Source of the DNA: Prototheca cutis
Lineage: Eukaryota; Chlorophyta; Trebouxiophyceae; Chlorellales; Chlorellaceae
Reading direction: 5' to 3'
Assembly (NCBI GenBank): GCA_002897115.2
Contig: BCIH01000007.1
Span: forward strand, 240,726 to 304,725
Length of the DNA: 64,000 nucleotides
In this document: one piece after another, positions 53,174-63,662 of the stretch
How positions within the stretch are numbered: the first letter of the stretch is position 1
Layout: each line of letters starts with the position of its first letter
Position numbers and translations under genes: made by a program
The notes under the pieces: model-generated
The model's database searches: none
What the model was told of the DNA's origin: nothing
What the model saw: only the letters and a program-made list of their open reading frames with translations

Positions 53174-55899
53174 ATGGAGTCTCGAAATTCAGCAGCATTG
53201 CTGCTTCTTGTCCTGGCGGTATTCTTGCCGCAGGCTTCAAACGCCGTCGAAGCATCTTTTCCCCTCACGGCTGAGACACTTGGGATTGGTGAGAGATGCA
53301 TTAATGTTTTCCTCGATCAGTTGCACGTTGCTGGCCTTTGGAGGCGGAGCGAATGTTCCCGGTCAGCCGTACCCCGTACGCCACGGTCCCTGCAGCCTTC
53401 AGAGGGTTCACCGAGGAACTCGAGGTGGCTATCGCCGGCGAGCAGCACACGAGCAGGAGGAATCTCCTCTCATCTGAAGATGTGAGTGATATGGGTGTGA
53501 TGATATCCTGCGGAGGAAGGTGGCCGGCCCCGCTGGCGACGGTGCTCGCCGTTGGCCCGCCGCATTCCTGACACCCGCGTTCACGCGGCTTCCACTGCGA
53601 GGCATGCAGGATGTCCATGGCTTCCTGGACAGCTTGTACGGCAAGAGCTGGAGAAATATCATGCCAGACTCCTGGAAAGACAGCCGTGAGGCCAAGCGGT
53701 GGTTGTGCTATTTTCGTATCCATGCGAGCGTGCGGCGGTGGGATGATCATCGCCTCATTCGTCCGGCCACGTGATCCCGACCCCCTCGTGCAGATTTCGG
53801 CTTGGACAACCTGCTCTCCTTTGACCTCAAGCACAGCATGGCGGACTTTCTCGACACCCGTCTGGCCAAGGGTCTTCGGTCTCCTGGTAGCTTTCAGGAG
53901 TTGCACGATCTCTATGAGGAGGCCCTGGACAGCTTCTGCACAAACTGGACGTGCGTTTGGGACTCGGGGGCCTGGGCGGCCCGGCGCATGTGTTCGCGGA
54001 TGCAGCCAACTGCCAATGCTGTGGTTCACGTCCCACCAGACTCCCATTTATGAATTCATCTCTCGGTGCAGATTTGCCCCTCCCGCAAAGGTGGACCCCT
54101 ACTGCCAGGGCCCCTCTGTCACGCTGGCCTACAACCCAAAGGTCTGCGTCGTGGACGAGAGCCGCAAGCAGGTCATCTGCACCCCCGCCTCCATCACTAT
54201 TGTCAAGACGCCCGGCATCTGTGTGAAGAAGATGCTTGCCCCTGCTGTGTACGTGGGCAAGACGTGTGCCATCGTCAAATCTGTCGGCACAGGTGAGCAC
54301 GAGCGGGTTTGGAGAGGAGAGCTTGATGGGCTGTGCCAGGTCTCCACCCAGTCCGCCCAGCGCCAACGACTTACCATGGTCAGCATTAACATTTCGAACC
54401 AGCCAACATGGCCAACCCATGCAGAGGTGGAAGTGGCCATAGGAAGCCGACCTTACGTTCTGTCCTTGGACGGCCTCGGTTCCGGCAACCGCTTCTCCTG
54501 GGACGGGGTTTCTCGGACAGGCGGAGACACGCAAGGGAGTGCCACGGGTGTCACTGCTGACGGCTCCTCTGGAGGTGCCGGGACACTCAAAGGCCTGATT
54601 TCGGGGGGTCTTTTTGGCTCTGGAGCAGCAGGAGGCCTTGCACGCAGTGGCGGGGCGGACGGCGCGGCTTCTTGGAATGGGGCATCGTCAACTGGCGACG
54701 GGTCTTCCACACCAGATGGAGCGACTCTGCAGGGTGCACGGCTCGCCAACAATGGTGGCGGCACCAGTTTGAAGGCCCTCCTTGCTCAGGGTGGGCGAGC
54801 ATCCGGGAGCGACGGCACGTCTACAAGCGGTGACGCTTCCGCTGAAGGCGCCTCCTTCTTGGATCGTCTCCGATCCCTGGGCAGTGGCGGTGGCCTCTTC
54901 AGCGGGCTGGCATCCCCGAGTGACTCCGGTGCGGATGGAAAGACTGAACTCTTGGAGCGCCTTGGTTCTGCGGGCGAGTCTGCCGGTTCTGGTGGAGCTT
55001 CAGATGAGAATGCAGCTGCCAGCAGCCCGGGACTCTTCCAGCGCCTCTTCGCCCGACTGCGCGGCACTGCCGGCAGTGACGGTGCCGATGACGGTGCCGC
55101 TGCCAATGGGGGTTCTTCATTCTTGCAGAGACTGCGTGCCTTGTTCCGTGGTGGCACTTCGGCTGCTGATGATGACTCAGCCACTTCGGCTGCAAGTTCC
55201 TCGGAGACCACCACAGCGGCGCGACTGGCTGGTTCTTCGGCAGACAGCAGCTCGCTCCTTGCAGATCTCACCTCACCATCTGGCACACTTGCTCAGGCGC
55301 TGACGTCCTTCCTCCGCCGTTTCACTCTTTTTGGAGTGCTGGAAGCTGATGACCCTGTGGAAGAAGATCCTTCTCCACCTCCCCCACCGCCGCCTCCACC
55401 GCTGCCTCCACCGCCGCCGTCGCCGCCGCCGCCCCCGCCACCGCCCCCACCTCCGCCACCGGCGCCTGAACTCGACGTCATGGAGATTGTTGCTGCGGCA
55501 CTCCGCATTGCTGTCCAGCAAGCAAGCTGCTCAGTCGAAGCTGTCAGCACGACTGTCAGTGCCGTCGTGGAGGGCGACTTTCTGGTTGGCAGCACTGGGG
55601 TCGTGGACGTACGTGACAGCAGCAGCAATGACATCATCCACTCCGAACCTGTGACATACACACACATTCCGATGTCCTTGTCTTTCTCCTTTGATTCCGA
55701 GTCCAAGGCTTCACGCAGCCTAAGCATCACCGCTTCGGTGACCCAAGCCGCATCCCAAGCTGCCGCTGGTTCCACACCTCAAACCATCTCCTCTGCCCCA
55801 ACATCCATGGAGTGCACCAGAGAGTCTTTCTTGTCTTCCTTGCTGTCGGGCGACAAGAAATCCTCGGAAGAGAAGACCTTGGATAAACTTCTGGGCTGA
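53174..55899 (+). CDS. Secreted proline-rich cell-wall or matrix protein candidate
   Basis: Exons are 53174-53288, 53321-53481, 53610-53685, 53794-53950, 54072-54292 and 54443-55899 (728 residues, in phase). The first intron would be only 32 bases, which is short and a weak point. The N-terminus is a clear signal peptide (SAALLLLVLAVFLPQASNA). A Cys-containing domain follows (VDPYCQGPSVTLAYNPKVCV, VICTPASITIVKTPGICVKK). Next is a Gly/Ser/Ala-rich region with repeated short amphipathic motifs (SFLDRLRSL, LFQRLFARLRG, SFLQRLRALFRGG, SFLRRFTLFG). Then comes a Pro/Ser tract near 55370-55465 typical of hydroxyproline-rich algal wall glycoproteins, and a C-terminal beta-rich domain (HIPMSLSFSFDSESKASRS). 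No family match beyond this. Extracellular location is inferred. Confidence 0.75.
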
Positions 55900-56769
55900 G
55901 GACCGATTCAAGGCATGCAGACGTGCACATGGCGTTTCCAAGATTTCATCCTCCTTTTGACCATGCAATGCTTGCATTCACCATCATCCAAGACCAAGCA
56001 CTGCGTCCTGTGAGCATTTCCTACTTCCCTGTACCGTGCAGGGCAAAAATGATGAAACCTTGTCGAGATTCATCGACTCCCACCTGCGCAGCAAGGGCAT
56101 GAATCCCAAAATGCCCTGTTGGACCACATCCCCTTGCCGCGTTGCCCAGAAAATGGACTTAGTTCCTTCATGGGACAGGTCGTGCAAGGAAATTTTAGAA
56201 GGTCCCGGAAATTGACCCCCTGGCACGGCACTGGTCTCCCGAGGGGGGGTCGGCCAGTGGGAACTCGGCACAACATACGGGGATTCCCCGCGAACCTATC
56301 TATTTCATGCACCCATTACAATAACGGGTGCAAAGCGAATGGCCCGCGACTTTGGGAGTAGCGGGCGGGAGGCGCCCAGGGGCGCCATGACGACCGTCAA
56401 GGCGTCAGTGCGTGCGACTTGGCAGCGCAGGTTCCATGGCCTTCTGGACGAATAGGAGAGCCAGGTCGACATCAGCTCGTGAGTCCCCGTTCTGGAAGGC
56501 GGTGCTGTCCTGTGCGCGTTGGCATTCTAACGGCCCCTCGACTGAAGGTGCCGAAGGTGGGAGACTTCATGCCACCCTGCCCAATCCCTCCGCCCATTAT
56601 TACAGCAGGCAGGATTGCGAGGTCGATGGACCGCGACTTTTGGGCCGCGGGTGGGAGGCGCTCAAGGGCGTCTTTACGGCCGCCAANGCGTCGGTGCTGG
56701 CGACCTGGAAGCGCATGTTCCATGGTCCTCAGGAGCAGTATGTCCAAAAGATGCATCCCGTGAAGCAGC

Positions 56770-58198
56770 ATGCCTCGTTCTTTGCCGCGCTCGTGTTGCT
56801 CGAGGAGGACGAGGCGGGCAGTGCGGACTTGCAACGCGGTTCATCTGTCCCAGGTTCTTTCCGAGGCCTTCCTTTACATGGTCAGCTACCATAGGTTGAA
56901 AACAAGGAACCCCGAAACGACGTACTTCCGTGCCCGATTCCAGAGGTCCTGGCCCATGTTCCAGCAGGCGACTGCGTACGAGCGGCGGCAGTTCTACCAC
57001 GCACCCAATCAGGTGACTGACCGAGCACTGGTTGCATGAGTTGCTTGCGTCGCGGGCTGAATGCAGGATTGTCTACAATGGGCTGGCACGCAATGGCCCA
57101 GACCACGTGGTAGACGAGCCGGGTGCTCCTTGACGTGCAGGATGCCAAGTACTGGGGAGAAGCCCAGTGCGCGGCGGTGGAGGCCAACGTTCTCAAGCAC
57201 TTTGGCGAGCACGTGCGGGGCACCANGAACCTGATCCTCAACGTCAAGGACCGCCGGAAGGAGCTGGATGCGCGGGCGCACAGCAGCCGGCAGCACGACG
57301 CAGAGTCGTGAGACGCCGAGGCCTCGAGGGCCTGCGCTACGTCGATGACCTCAGCCCCGAGGAGCTGGAGCAGCTCGGCAAGTGTGTGTTCATCGACCCC
57401 GGCCGCGGGGACTTGATGTACTGCATGCACGAGGACTCGAGCCACAAGACGGGATGCCGCCTGACCATGCAGATCAGCAGCAGGGAGTGGGCGTTTCTCA
57501 CACAGTCGCGCAAGTTCCGGAGGCTGCTCCGGAGGCTCATGACCAAGGNCGTGCGCAAGGCCCTGCAGCGCCTGGCCGCCGAGGCGCCCAACGGGGCCAG
57601 GGCCTGCACTGTGACAGACTTCTTGGCGTACCTGCGTGTGTTCGGCCAAGTCGAAGCGACGCTCAGCAAGCACTATGCCAAGCCCATCTTCCGGAAGCTC
57701 CGTCTTTGGACGTACATTTACCGGCAAAAGGCCTACGCGGCGGTCATCGCGCGCCTGCGCAAGTTNGCGAACGGCGCGACNCTGGTCGTCGGCGACTGCT
57801 CGCCGGGCCCGGCACGCTACCACGAGCCGATGCCACACGTCGGGCTGCTGCGGGCGCTGGNCAAGGCGGGGTTCAANGTCGTGCTCATCGACGAGTTCCG
57901 CACCTCCAAGCGCTGCCCGGCCTGCAAACACGAGGANTGCACGGTGGAGACGTTCCTCCGCGTGCCCAACCCACGCCCCTACCGCAGGGAGCAGACGCCC
58001 GAGGTGGTGTGCCACGGGCTGCTGCGCTGCACCAACGAGAAGTGCCACAGCCCAAAAGGCGAGCATCGTCTCTGGAACAGAGACCTGATGGCGTGTCTGA
58101 ACATGAGCACATCGTGGAACACCTGCGGAAGACCGGCAAGCGGCCGGACCGCTTCCAGCGCCCAGCGCCGCAGTAAAATCCATCCTGGAAGGTTATAG
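56770..58198 (+). pseudogene. Fanzor (TnpB-like) gene, probably frameshifted
   Basis: RuvC-I aspartate in CVFIDPGRGDLMYCMHED (57395-57397). RuvC-II glutamate in VVLIDEFRTSKRCPACKH (57893-57895). Zinc ribbon CPAC and CTNEKC. RuvC-III aspartate in LWNRDLMACLNM (58082-58084). The full triad is present, and it is a different lineage from the copy at 36 kb.

The reading frame is broken: homologous-looking upstream sequence (DAKYWGEAQCAAVEANVLKH, LSEAFLYMVSYHRLKTRN) lies in other frames, with shifts near 57,120 and 57,305. The family-like C-terminus (EHIVEHLRKTGKRPDRFQR) is in another frame after about 58,105. An intron probably starts after 57012. Because Ns occur in this stretch, the shifts may be decay or sequencing error. 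Confidence 0.8.
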
Positions 58199-58401
58199 CC
58201 TTCCAACGGGGGTGGGAACTCCCGGGGCTCCTTCCCTTCCCCGGAAAGGGAAAACAGTCCCGGAGGTGGTCCATCATTGAGGTGGTCCACCTTCCTATTG
58301 CCCTGCAGAGTGAAAATTTTCATCAGTGATGCCCAGCAACCCCCGGGGTGATGTGACGCTGTTGCTGGCCGAGCTGGTTGCATTATTTTTGCCCTGCATG
58401 A
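58199..58401 (+). ncRNA. Candidate guide RNA (omega/fRNA) region at the Fanzor 3' end
   Basis: In known Fanzor and TnpB systems the guide RNA comes from the element's 3' end. This stretch contains several possible hairpins: GGAAGG/CCTTCC at about 58,175-58,205, G/C-rich stems at 58,215-58,260, and a GGTGGTCC repeat at 58,262-58,292. The last 60 bases are nearly identical to the MITE at 22.6 kb. No expression evidence. Confidence 0.4.
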
Positions 58402-58403
58402 TA

Positions 58404-59071
58404 TGGCAGCTTTGCTATGAATTTTATTGTGCCACTGCGGTTGACGAGCGTGGAGCAGGCCATGATACGTCTGCACAGCAGGGATTGGCCAAGGGGGGAG
58501 GGATGGCACCAGCAAGACCGTTGAGCAAAGGGTTGTTGGCGATGCAAAGCCGTTTCAGGCCACTGCTGGTCCTCCATGCAGTTTGCACAAGGCTCATCCT
58601 TGCACCACAGCTACCCCAGGCGCCAACAGGCTGATGAAACAGTGCTGTGCATCCTGGCTACTTGGCCCAAAACATCGTCTGTGGGCCTCGTAGTGTGTCC
58701 ATGATTGCACCATAGATCAGATAAAGTCACGGTTCCAGGGCTCGGGATGCTCTGCCATGAGGGGGGTTGGCTTTGCCGCTAATCATGGGCATATTACGGT
58801 TCAGGAGTCCCTGGCTTGCATGGCTTACTATGCGATTGAAGCAATTTGCTCACATGACTGCATCCAACCATAGTTTTTTGGCTGCAAACTTGTCCGCAGC
58901 GTTGTTTCGGAGTGAACTCGGGCATGCGGGTGCGAGATCCGTGTGGTTGAAAGAGGGCAGCAGTTGTGCCCACCGGCGGTCGATCCGCGGCCTGACCAAT
59001 CCTGCACACAGCGTCATTTCGCAATGTCCACAGCCATCTCCTAGTCATTACTGCTCAGCTGAGCGGGAGCA
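58404..59071. other. Intergenic region
   Basis: About 670 bases between the Fanzor element and the PRT1-like gene. No gene recognised. Confidence 0.4.
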
Positions 59072-60880
59072 ATGGTGGGCATGGCGCCCATGGAGAGTGC
59101 TGCCCTCGAAAGCCCCTCGCTGGAGCTCTCGGACTGCAGCTGCCCCATCTGCCTCAACCTGATGTACAAGCCTGCCGTGAACCCGGGATGCGGCCACGCA
59201 TTTTGCTTTTCCTGTCTCTTCAAGGCCATGTCCCCCTTTGCGGACTCGCACTGCCCGCTCTGCAGGAGGGAATTTGGCTACCTGCCAGGGGTCAGTGTGC
59301 TCGGGGGAGAGTGGGGTTGGACTCTGGAAGATGGCCGACAAACATTTTCAATTGCCCGTCGCTGTGCGACAACCAAGCGCAATTCCTGAGACCATTTTTT
59401 CTGCTGGCCACCAACTTTTGCGCATCCCACCCACACTATTACAAATACTAGGTCCCCCTGAATGCCTCACCCTGACCCCAAACAATCCCCCCAACGTGGA
59501 CAGCTGTGCCTCGCGCTGCATACATCGCTGGCGTTGCTGTTTCCAGCGCCATACCGCGAACGTGAGGAAGAGGAGGAAGGCGCTGCCGCGACTCGGGAAT
59601 TCGACCTTCCCGCGGGGCCCACGGTCGCCGAGATCCAAGCGGCGGCTGGTGCTGATCTCGTGGTTGACGAGACCCCTCGGCCAGTCATTCCCCCGGCCCT
59701 GTGCTGTGCAGTGCCTGGCTGCGGCGCTGCGGCCGCAGAGCCGTGGGTGCTGACCTGCGGCCACGTCCTGTGCTGCGCCCACAGACCGGAGGAGTTGCAC
59801 TGCGGAGGGGAACAGGACGATGCCGCTGCCCTGGTGAGGTGCCCCGAGTGCAGCTTCCCGACACCGCTCCCCGTGGCACGGTGTGGTCTGTTGGATTCAG
59901 CTGTCGCCAAACTTTTCACATGGGAACACGGCCAGGCACTCTTGAATGCGGCGGCGGCGCCTCCCGAAGGGGCAGCGGTGGCTGCACGAGCGACAGGAGT
60001 TCTGGAGACAGCCGCTCGCTCGGCGGCACAAAACTCGTCCCACTCAGCACCAGCACCACCCGAGTCCCACGCAGCACCAGCACCAGCACCAGCACCACCC
60101 GCGGCTCACTTTACACTGCCACCTGCTACGATAAGACCGCTGGACGACCGTGATCGGTTTGTGCATTATGGCGTCGGGTGCGATGGCTGCGGCCAGCATC
60201 CCATCGTCGGTCGGCGCTGGCAGTGCCGGCAGTGCAGTCCGGGCATTGGGTTTGACCTGTGCCAGGCCTGCTGGGAGCGGGTGGGCCGAAGCACCGTGGC
60301 CGGACGGTTTAACCAGGCACACCGGCCCGACCATGACATGGTGGAGGTGCAGCCCGCGCCCACCATGCTGCACTGGCTCGTCTCGCTCAACCCGGAGCTG
60401 GGGCCAGAGCAGGTGGTGCACCTGCTCAACATCAGGGACAGCGCTGACTCGGACTCTGACAGCGAGACCGAGGTCGAGCGTGGCGAACCTCCCGACGACG
60501 TCATCCACGAGCAGGTGGTCGCTGGTCAAAGTGACGCCCAGCACCCTGAATCGGTTTCACCCGATGACGGAAGTCGGACGGCGGAGCGCTTGCAGGCTGG
60601 CGAGGAGCCTGCTGGGGAGGGCGGAGCTGTGTTGCCACACCATGTGCCGGGGACGAACGGCCACGAGACTGCGGCTGCGGCGGCGCACGTTTCCCGGGAC
60701 GATGGGGCGGCATGTCCTGCGGTACCGCAGCAGCAGGAACAGCTTGAGGGCGACAGAACCTCAGATGATACGGCAGAGTTCATGCCGCGAGCCAGAGGCC
60801 CCAGACCTGTGGTGGTAGAAAGCGCGGCGTGGCCTTCGCCGAGCGCGCCGTCAAGAGAACAGCAGCCACCCTGGCCTTGA
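59072..60880 (+). CDS. PRT1-like E3 ubiquitin ligase with two RING fingers and a ZZ finger
   Basis: Arabidopsis PRT1 recognises proteins with aromatic N-terminal residues for degradation and has this same domain set. Exons are 59072-59290 and 59504-60880 (531 residues, phase 0). The first RING is CSCPICLNLMYKPAVNPGCG then HAFCFSCL and HCPLC. After the intron comes the typical post-RING helix LCLALHTSLALLFP. A second, less regular RING follows (CCAVPGCG, LTCGHVLCC, RCPEC). An Ala/Pro-rich linker leads to a ZZ finger (VGCDGCGQHPIVGRRWQCRQ, FDLCQACWERVG, HRPDHDM). The C-terminal 180 residues are acidic and low complexity. A TGTAA lies at 61074, about 200 bases past the stop. Confidence 0.85.
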
Positions 60881-61073
60881 GGCCCGGGGGGTTTTGAACT
60901 TTTAAAGTCATTCTTCACGGCCACCATCACCATCTGCTATAACCCCCTTGTCCTCATTGCACGCAGTGATGGAGGTGCCCAGACACCACGCTCAGTTCAT
61001 GCTTGCCAACGGAGATGGAATGCCATTGGCAGCTGCCCAGAAACCCGCCTGCGGTCCTCTGCACACTTGTATG

Positions 61074-61078
61074 TGTAA
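61074..61078 (+). promoter_or_regulatory. Candidate poly(A) signal of the PRT1-like gene
   Basis: TGTAA about 195 bases after the stop, before the converging methyltransferase gene ends. Confidence 0.4.
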
Positions 61079-61130
61079 ACTCGAAGCCACAACAAAAAAT
61101 TAAGCACGGCACGGTGCACCACACGCCAGC

Positions 61131-62358
61131 TCAGGAGGCAACCTTGTGCAAGACCAGATGCACAAAGACGCGGCGGAGGGGGGGGGCACCACTCTTTCTT
61201 TTCGCCAGCACGCATGCGTATCGAGCCTGCTCAACGTGCAGGCCAGCTTGCGCGGCCAGCCGCTCGAGTTCTTCCAAGGAGAAGAACGTCGCGCGCGTGC
61301 CCTCACCACGCACAAAGACCACAGGCGGCTGCTGTCGTTGCAGGAGCGGGTCCAACTCCATCCCAGCGACAGCCTCCCCCACAGCCCGCTCCAGGAATCT
61401 GAGATGAACCATGTCGTAGAGTCCATAGTCACGGATGAGGACCTGGCCCCCGGGGACCAGCGCACTGGCCGCCAGTCGCAGTGCCCGCAAAACTCCCTGG
61501 GGACTCAGTGCGCTCAGCGTGAAGACCAGCAGCACTGCCTGGAAGGATGCATGGACAAACAGCGGCTCTGGAGCGGGGCATTCCAGGTCCAGCATGTGGC
61601 AGGCCAGTCGTCTGGGATCAATTCTCAGCTCGCCCGCTCGCCGCTGCAGCGTCTCCAGGGCCGACCGGCTCACATCACAGCCCACAACCCTGCGTGCAGC
61701 ATCATGCCATCGAACCAGCCGTTTCGTGTGTGTGTTTTCTTGTGTGCGCGAATGTGCTATGTCTCGTAATTGCAGCGGCGACAGGACCCGTTCGAGGTCT
61801 ACAGCAGGGTGTGGTGCGGGCGGCACAGCAGTTCACAGGTTGTCACAACTACCCATGCCTGCAGGGCCCCCAAACCCAGCGTTCTGACCTGGAGCCTGGG
61901 TTGGCCTGGAGCACTGGGAGCAGGCTGGCCCCCGCCCCGCACCCGAGCTCCAGCAATGTCAGCGACGAGGACGAAAGCACGGGGAACTCATGCAGGAGGT
62001 AACGCCGTGGCCGGTAAAACCTGCCGGCGCTGTGCACGGCATGAAAGGCCTCCCAGGGCAGGGAAGCGCCGGCGGGGGTCCCTGAGAGTCGCTGTGTCGA
62101 TGCCTGCTGCACCTCTGCCTCCGTCCCTGGCTGACGCTCTGCATCATGTGCCACAGCAGCCAGCAGCAACTCGGCCCATCGCTGGAGACCCAGGAACTCT
62201 GCTTCACTCCAGTCAAAGTCGGTGTCGTGATACTCACCAGCCACCGCAACCGATGGCTCGGGGCGGCCATTTCGATCCATGCCACTACCCACAACGCCCT
62301 GTGGCACTGTCGAGGGAGCACCAAGCATGGTGTCCACGAGGCTATCGCCGGCGCCCAT
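61131..62358 (-). CDS. METTL2/6/8-like tRNA N3-methylcytidine methyltransferase
   Basis: SAM-dependent enzyme family that methylates C32 of certain tRNAs. Exons leftward: 62358-61889 and 61689-61131 (342 residues, in phase). Family motifs in order: WEAFHAVHSAGRFYRPRRYL then HEFPVL (family pattern WDKFY...FFKDRHWLFTEFPEL), SAM motif I LLELGCGAGASLLPVL, GCDVSRSALETL, VLLVFTLSALSPQGVLRALR, LVPGGQVLIRDYGLYDMVHL, VVFVRGEGTRATFFSLEELE and a C-terminal RRVFVHLVLHK. The N-terminal 60 residues are not conserved. An upstream start in the same frame is possible. It is tandem with FHIT just upstream. Confidence 0.9.
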
Positions 62359-62405
62359 GGCCGGTACTGCACGTAGCAGCTCCAAACTGCGATGCCTTAC
62401 TGCTC

Positions 62406-63212
62406 TCAGAACAGGCCGCGCAGCGATGCAGCCTCCTCGGCCATCTCTGCTGCGGTCCTGGGCTTTCTCTCGGTCTCGGCGTCCACTTTGATCCCGGCGT
62501 CGTCCCTGGGCTTGGAGGGTTGGAGTGTGGCTTGAAATGAATGATGATGGAAAGGGGGGGGGTGCATGTGCCGTCACGGCACCCTGCATTATTCCTTCCC
62601 TCGCACACACTCGATCGTAACAAACAATGCCCTTGAGCAAGACAAACAAACGAAAAAGTCCAAGTACCTGAGAGGAAGTTCTTTGACGAGCTCCTTGCTG
62701 GCGGCGTCAAGCTCGTCGTAGACCTTGTCGTTGGGCTCAAAGTCTCCCGGCCGCCGGGGGAGGATGTGGACGTGCACGTGGGGCACCGTCTGCCCCGCTG
62801 CGGGGCCGTCCTGGATGGCAAATGTCAGGGAAGCCGCCCGAAACTCTGCCTCCACGACACTGCCCACGCGCTTGGCAACGCTCCTTCAAGGACAGGTGTC
62901 AGTTGGCTGGTTGTCGTGAGGGTGAGAGCATGGCGTGGCTGAATTCGGCGGCAATTTTTCCCCTTCTAATGAATTGGAGTTCATACAACTCGCTGGCCCC
63001 AACACAAACACACACAACTCAAGTAAAAACTTCGCCCACCAGAGGTCGGCAACTTCCTCGGGGGTGAGCTCTGCAAAGCGCTGGACCACGCGCACGGGGC
63101 TGACTAGCACGTGCCCCGGCACGATGGGCTTGAGGTTGACAAACGCAAAGCTCAGCGGCGTTGCCAGAAACACCTCGCTTGCATGGATCGGCCACGGACC
63201 GAATGCGTAGTC
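62406..63212 (-). CDS. FHIT, bis(5'-adenosyl)-triphosphatase (HIT family), first exon missing
   Basis: Hydrolyses diadenosine triphosphate. Exons leftward: 63212-63040, 62883-62668 and 62505-62406, in phase and 163 codons long. The sequence shows [20 protein letters not shown] then [30 protein letters not shown], and the histidine triad [20 protein letters not shown] with all three His of HVHVH and the preceding conserved His context. It ends [20 protein letters not shown]. Exon 63212 opens at an acceptor (CTGCAG), so a short first exon with the Met should lie upstream, between about 63,230 and 63,400, but I could not place it. Confidence 0.9.
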
Positions 63213-63545
63213 CTGCAGCAAGGGCGACGCAGCTCTGGGGTTTGGAGTGACTACAGGATGATGGCATCATAATCTTCCCAGTCTCCTCTGTGGTATCCAA
63301 GGCATCACGCCTGCCCGGGCCACCTCAGGCTGGGGCCATCCATCCCACCTGGTGGGTGGCCTGGTGCAGCATGCCTTTGCCCACTTCGTGTCTAGCCCGG
63401 GCTGGCCCAGCCAGAGGCCTGCATGCGGATGACGTCGGGATTAATCTTCATTTCAACGTTCCCTGAATTAATTACAGCAGACAACTCCCAGAATATGCTG
63501 ATTGGGCGCCATGTTCCGCCACGGCACGCGCACTGCCAGGCGCAC

Positions 63546-63662
63546 CTTAGAGACCAGGCACTCCGGACAGTGATTCCGGCCGCTCTCCAGGCGACCATGA
63601 ATCACAAACTCGATATGTGAGCATGTGACTCCATTGCACGTCGTGCCTGCTTCAAGTGTGAG
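63546..63662 (-). CDS. Possible exon of an unrecognised Cys/His-rich protein
   Basis: A 39-codon open segment bounded by a good acceptor and donor (TGCCAG before, AAG|GTGCGC after). It encodes a Cys/His pattern (TTCNGVTCSHIEFVIHG, then HCPECLVSK) that could bind zinc. The neighbouring exons were not found and the gene may extend past the right edge. The remaining 63,663-64,000 shows nothing I can support. Confidence 0.3.

Larger units (their letters stand above)
56034..58401 (+). mobile_element. Fanzor transposon with TIRs and TA target duplication
   Basis: The left end (56034-56054) reads CCGTGCAGGGCAAAAATGAT and on; the right end (58381-58401) is its inverted copy with 18 of 21 bases matching. 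TA flanks both ends (56032-56033 and 58402-58403). The only coding content recognised inside is a Fanzor-type protein, so transposition probably depends on a transposase elsewhere. TA duplication is the Tc1/mariner habit, and Fanzor1 genes have been reported inside mariner-like elements. Confidence 0.85.

Noticed and set aside
53301..54047. 248-codon minus-strand frame opposite the secreted protein gene
   Set aside because: Shadow of a GC-rich coding region. The plus strand has the signal peptide and phase-consistent exons.
58293..58330. GCCCTGCA near 58,304 as the right end of the Fanzor element
   Set aside because: It matches only part of the terminal repeat and lacks a TA flank. The copy at 58381-58401 matches better and is supported by the MITE.
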